Shown piece after piece: positions 5,679-6,548 of a stretch of 6,548 bases of DNA; positions within the stretch are counted from its first letter, which is position 1; every line of letters starts with the position of its first letter. Under the pieces are notes generated by a model. It worked only from the letters and a program-made list of their open reading frames with translations, did no database searches and was not told the DNA's origin. The position numbers were made by a program, and so were the translations under genes. Source of the stretch: Clostridiales bacterium (lineage in GTDB: Bacteria > Bacillota > Clostridia > Saccharofermentanales > Saccharofermentanaceae); the NCBI GenBank assembly GCA_016930475.1, contig JAFGGR010000053.1, positions 1-6,548 on the forward strand. The letters run 5' to 3'.

Positions 5679-6000
5679 TTATTTTCTCCTTTTGTTCCGA
5701 GCAACAGTCTGTGTCGATGGCCGGAATAGTTTTGATCAGTTCGGCGGCAAACAAACAACCGGACCGGTCGATCGAGTAATAAGTCCACTTGCCTTCCCGG
5801 CGGGCATATACCAAGCCGGAGTCGCACAAGATTTTCATGTGATAGGAAAGAGAGGACTGCGGAAGGTCAAGAGATTCTTTGATCGCACAGGCACAACGCT
5901 CGCAACCTTTTAACAAGCCGAGGATCCGCAGTCTTCGCTCGTCGGCCAACGCATTGAAGATCGCGGCCTGCTTTATATATGAATGCTCCAGACAAACCAC
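5671..6000 (-). CDS. ArsR/SmtB-family metal(loid)- or redox-sensing repressor
   Basis: A 109-residue winged-helix repressor. GTG 6000-5998 is the first usable start: an in-frame TAG lies just upstream (6019-6017). The ribosome site is weak (GGA about 6 nt before). The domain order is typical of ArsR: IFNALADERRLRILGLL (14-30), the metal-sensing helix start GCERCACAIKESL (32-44, Cys33, Cys36, Cys38), the recognition helix region LPQSSLSYHMKIL (46-58), and the wing REGKWTYYSI (68-77). The CxxCxC arrangement resembles the alpha-3 As(III)/Sb(III) site of ArsR proteins (ELCVCDL), and a C-terminal Cys99-Cys100 pair could add ligands. The gene is first in the operon with the thioredoxin-like protein and CcdA and probably autoregulates it. 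The inducer may be arsenite or another thiophilic metal, or a dithiol redox signal; no arsenic pump or reductase is visible here. Confidence 0.92.
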   Translation of the reverse strand: MVCLEHSYIKQAAIFNALADERRLRILGLLKGCERCACAIKESLDLPQSSLSYHMKILCDSGLVYARREGKWTYYSIDRSGCLFAAELIKTIPAIDTDCCSEQKEKINE

Positions 6001-6002
6001 CT

Positions 6003-6056
6003 CACATCCAAAAATCTAGATGTGTAGAGACTACAGAATAAATCCAAAAAAGTCAA
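6003..6056 (-). promoter_or_regulatory. Promoter and likely operator of the arsR-trx-ccdA operon
   Basis: On the minus strand TTGACT (6056-6051), a 17-nt spacer and TAGTCT (6033-6028) form a modest promoter whose start would lie near 6021. Two dyads cover it. TGTAG-N3-CTACA (6023-6035) overlaps the -10. CACATC-N10-GATGTG (6003-6024), containing the palindrome ATCTAGAT (6014-6021), covers the start site up to the coding region. Such a position fits repression by an ArsR dimer. The -10 match is weak, which suits a repressed promoter, but the assignment is by eye. Confidence 0.5.
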
Positions 6057-6109
6057 TATGTTCGTTGGCTTCTTGTGGTAATCATGGGCAGGAAAGATGA
6101 ACCGCGTTA

Positions 6110-6548
6110 CTACGAGCGAAGCTGCTGCTCTTTGTTGAAAAACGTCCGGTACCCGAGCTGAAGCATCAGAATCACCGACAAGGAGACCGACCCGAAAATC
6201 CCGAACATAATGGCGATCTGATACGCGATCGCCGTCGTCGGCAGCGTACCCGACAGGATCTGGCCGGTCATCATTCCGGGAAGAAAGACGATCCCCATCC
6301 CGAGCATGGAATTGATCGTCGGCATGATCGCCGCGTCAAAAGTCGAGTTGATAATATCCGCCGAGGCCGCCTGAGGCGTGGCGCCGAGGATCAGGGCCTC
6401 CTCGACGGTTTCCTTGCGCACGGTCATGCCCTCTGTCAGCGATTTAACGCCCAGCGAGATGCCGGTCATCGAATTCCCGACGATCATTCCGGCGATCGGA
6501 ATAAAATACTGCGGGTCGTACCACGGAGAAATGCGAACGACGACCAAC
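6110..6548 (-). CDS. fetB: FetB/UPF0014-type ABC transporter permease, C-terminal part
   Basis: The last 145 codons of a membrane protein whose start lies beyond the right edge; the frame is open to the edge, so no start is called. The sequence carries the FetB (YbbM, UPF0014) core: FIPIAGMIVGNSMTGISLG, then EEALILGATPQAAS, then FDAAIMPTINSMLGMGIVFL and PGMMTGQILSGTLPTTAIAYQI, followed by a final hydrophobic helix and a short basic tail (FFNKEQQLRS). In Escherichia coli FetA (ATPase) and FetB (permease) form an exporter linked to iron homeostasis; other members may move other substrates. The usual length is about 260 residues, so slightly more than half is present. A fetA-like ATPase gene would be expected nearby, outside the window. 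It stops 109 nt before the arsR start on the same strand; arsR has its own promoter. Confidence 0.92.
   Translation of the reverse strand, partial: LVVVRISPWYDPQYFIPIAGMIVGNSMTGISLGVKSLTEGMTVRKETVEEALILGATPQAASADIINSTFDAAIMPTINSMLGMGIVFLPGMMTGQILSGTLPTTAIAYQIAIMFGIFGSVSLSVILMLQLGYRTFFNKEQQLRS

Noticed and set aside
6545..6547. TTG at the right edge as the start of the FetB-like protein
   Set aside because: About 145 residues of a protein that is usually about 260; the frame is open to the edge, so this is an internal Leu codon of a partial gene.

Overview
The window (about 50% G+C by eye) reads like a piece of chromosome from a low- to mid-GC Gram-positive, Bacillota-like and probably anaerobic bacterium. 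The signs are strong GGAGG/AAGGAG ribosome binding sites, sigma-A style promoters (TTGAAA-17-TATAAT and an extended TGnTATAAT), GTG starts, an ECF-type vitamin transporter S component, a YwaF-family protein and a CcdA/thioredoxin pair. This assignment rests on gene content and signals only. I see no transposase, CRISPR array, tRNA or rRNA.

Layout. Bases 1-273 (minus) hold the N-terminal 91 codons of a divergent SecA-type ATPase that runs off the left edge. Upstream on the same strand is an ECF transporter S component of the pantothenate/PanT-like type (325-939), with its own clear promoter. A divergent intergenic region (940-1202) follows, and on the plus side it contains an unusual, potentially structured leader of about 130 nt. 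It precedes a two-gene operon: a small P-II-like protein (1203-1550) translationally coupled to a CPA2-type cation/proton antiporter (1550-2863). Facing it is a two-gene minus-strand operon: a bacterial PH-domain membrane protein (3696-4313) followed by a YwaF/TIGR02206 multi-pass protein (2898-3680). Next is a tightly overlapping three-gene minus-strand operon: an ArsR-family repressor with vicinal cysteines (5671-6000), a membrane-anchored CxxC thioredoxin-like protein (5130-5678) and a CcdA-type transmembrane electron carrier (4444-5133). The right edge (6110-6548, minus) is the C-terminal part of a FetB/UPF0014-type ABC permease.

How the genes work together. Three local modules can be inferred. 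(1) A P-II-like protein made in a coupled pair with an ion antiporter, probably under leader control. (2) A metal(loid)- or redox-responsive module in which CcdA would carry reducing electrons from the cytoplasm to the extracytoplasmic thioredoxin, under ArsR control through dyads at the promoter. (3) A membrane-protein pair (bPH plus YwaF) of unknown job, the second member keeping a Cys/His arrangement that resembles the acyltransferase TMEM164. The most interesting items are the structured leader, the coupled P-II/antiporter pair, and the arsR-trx-ccdA operon.
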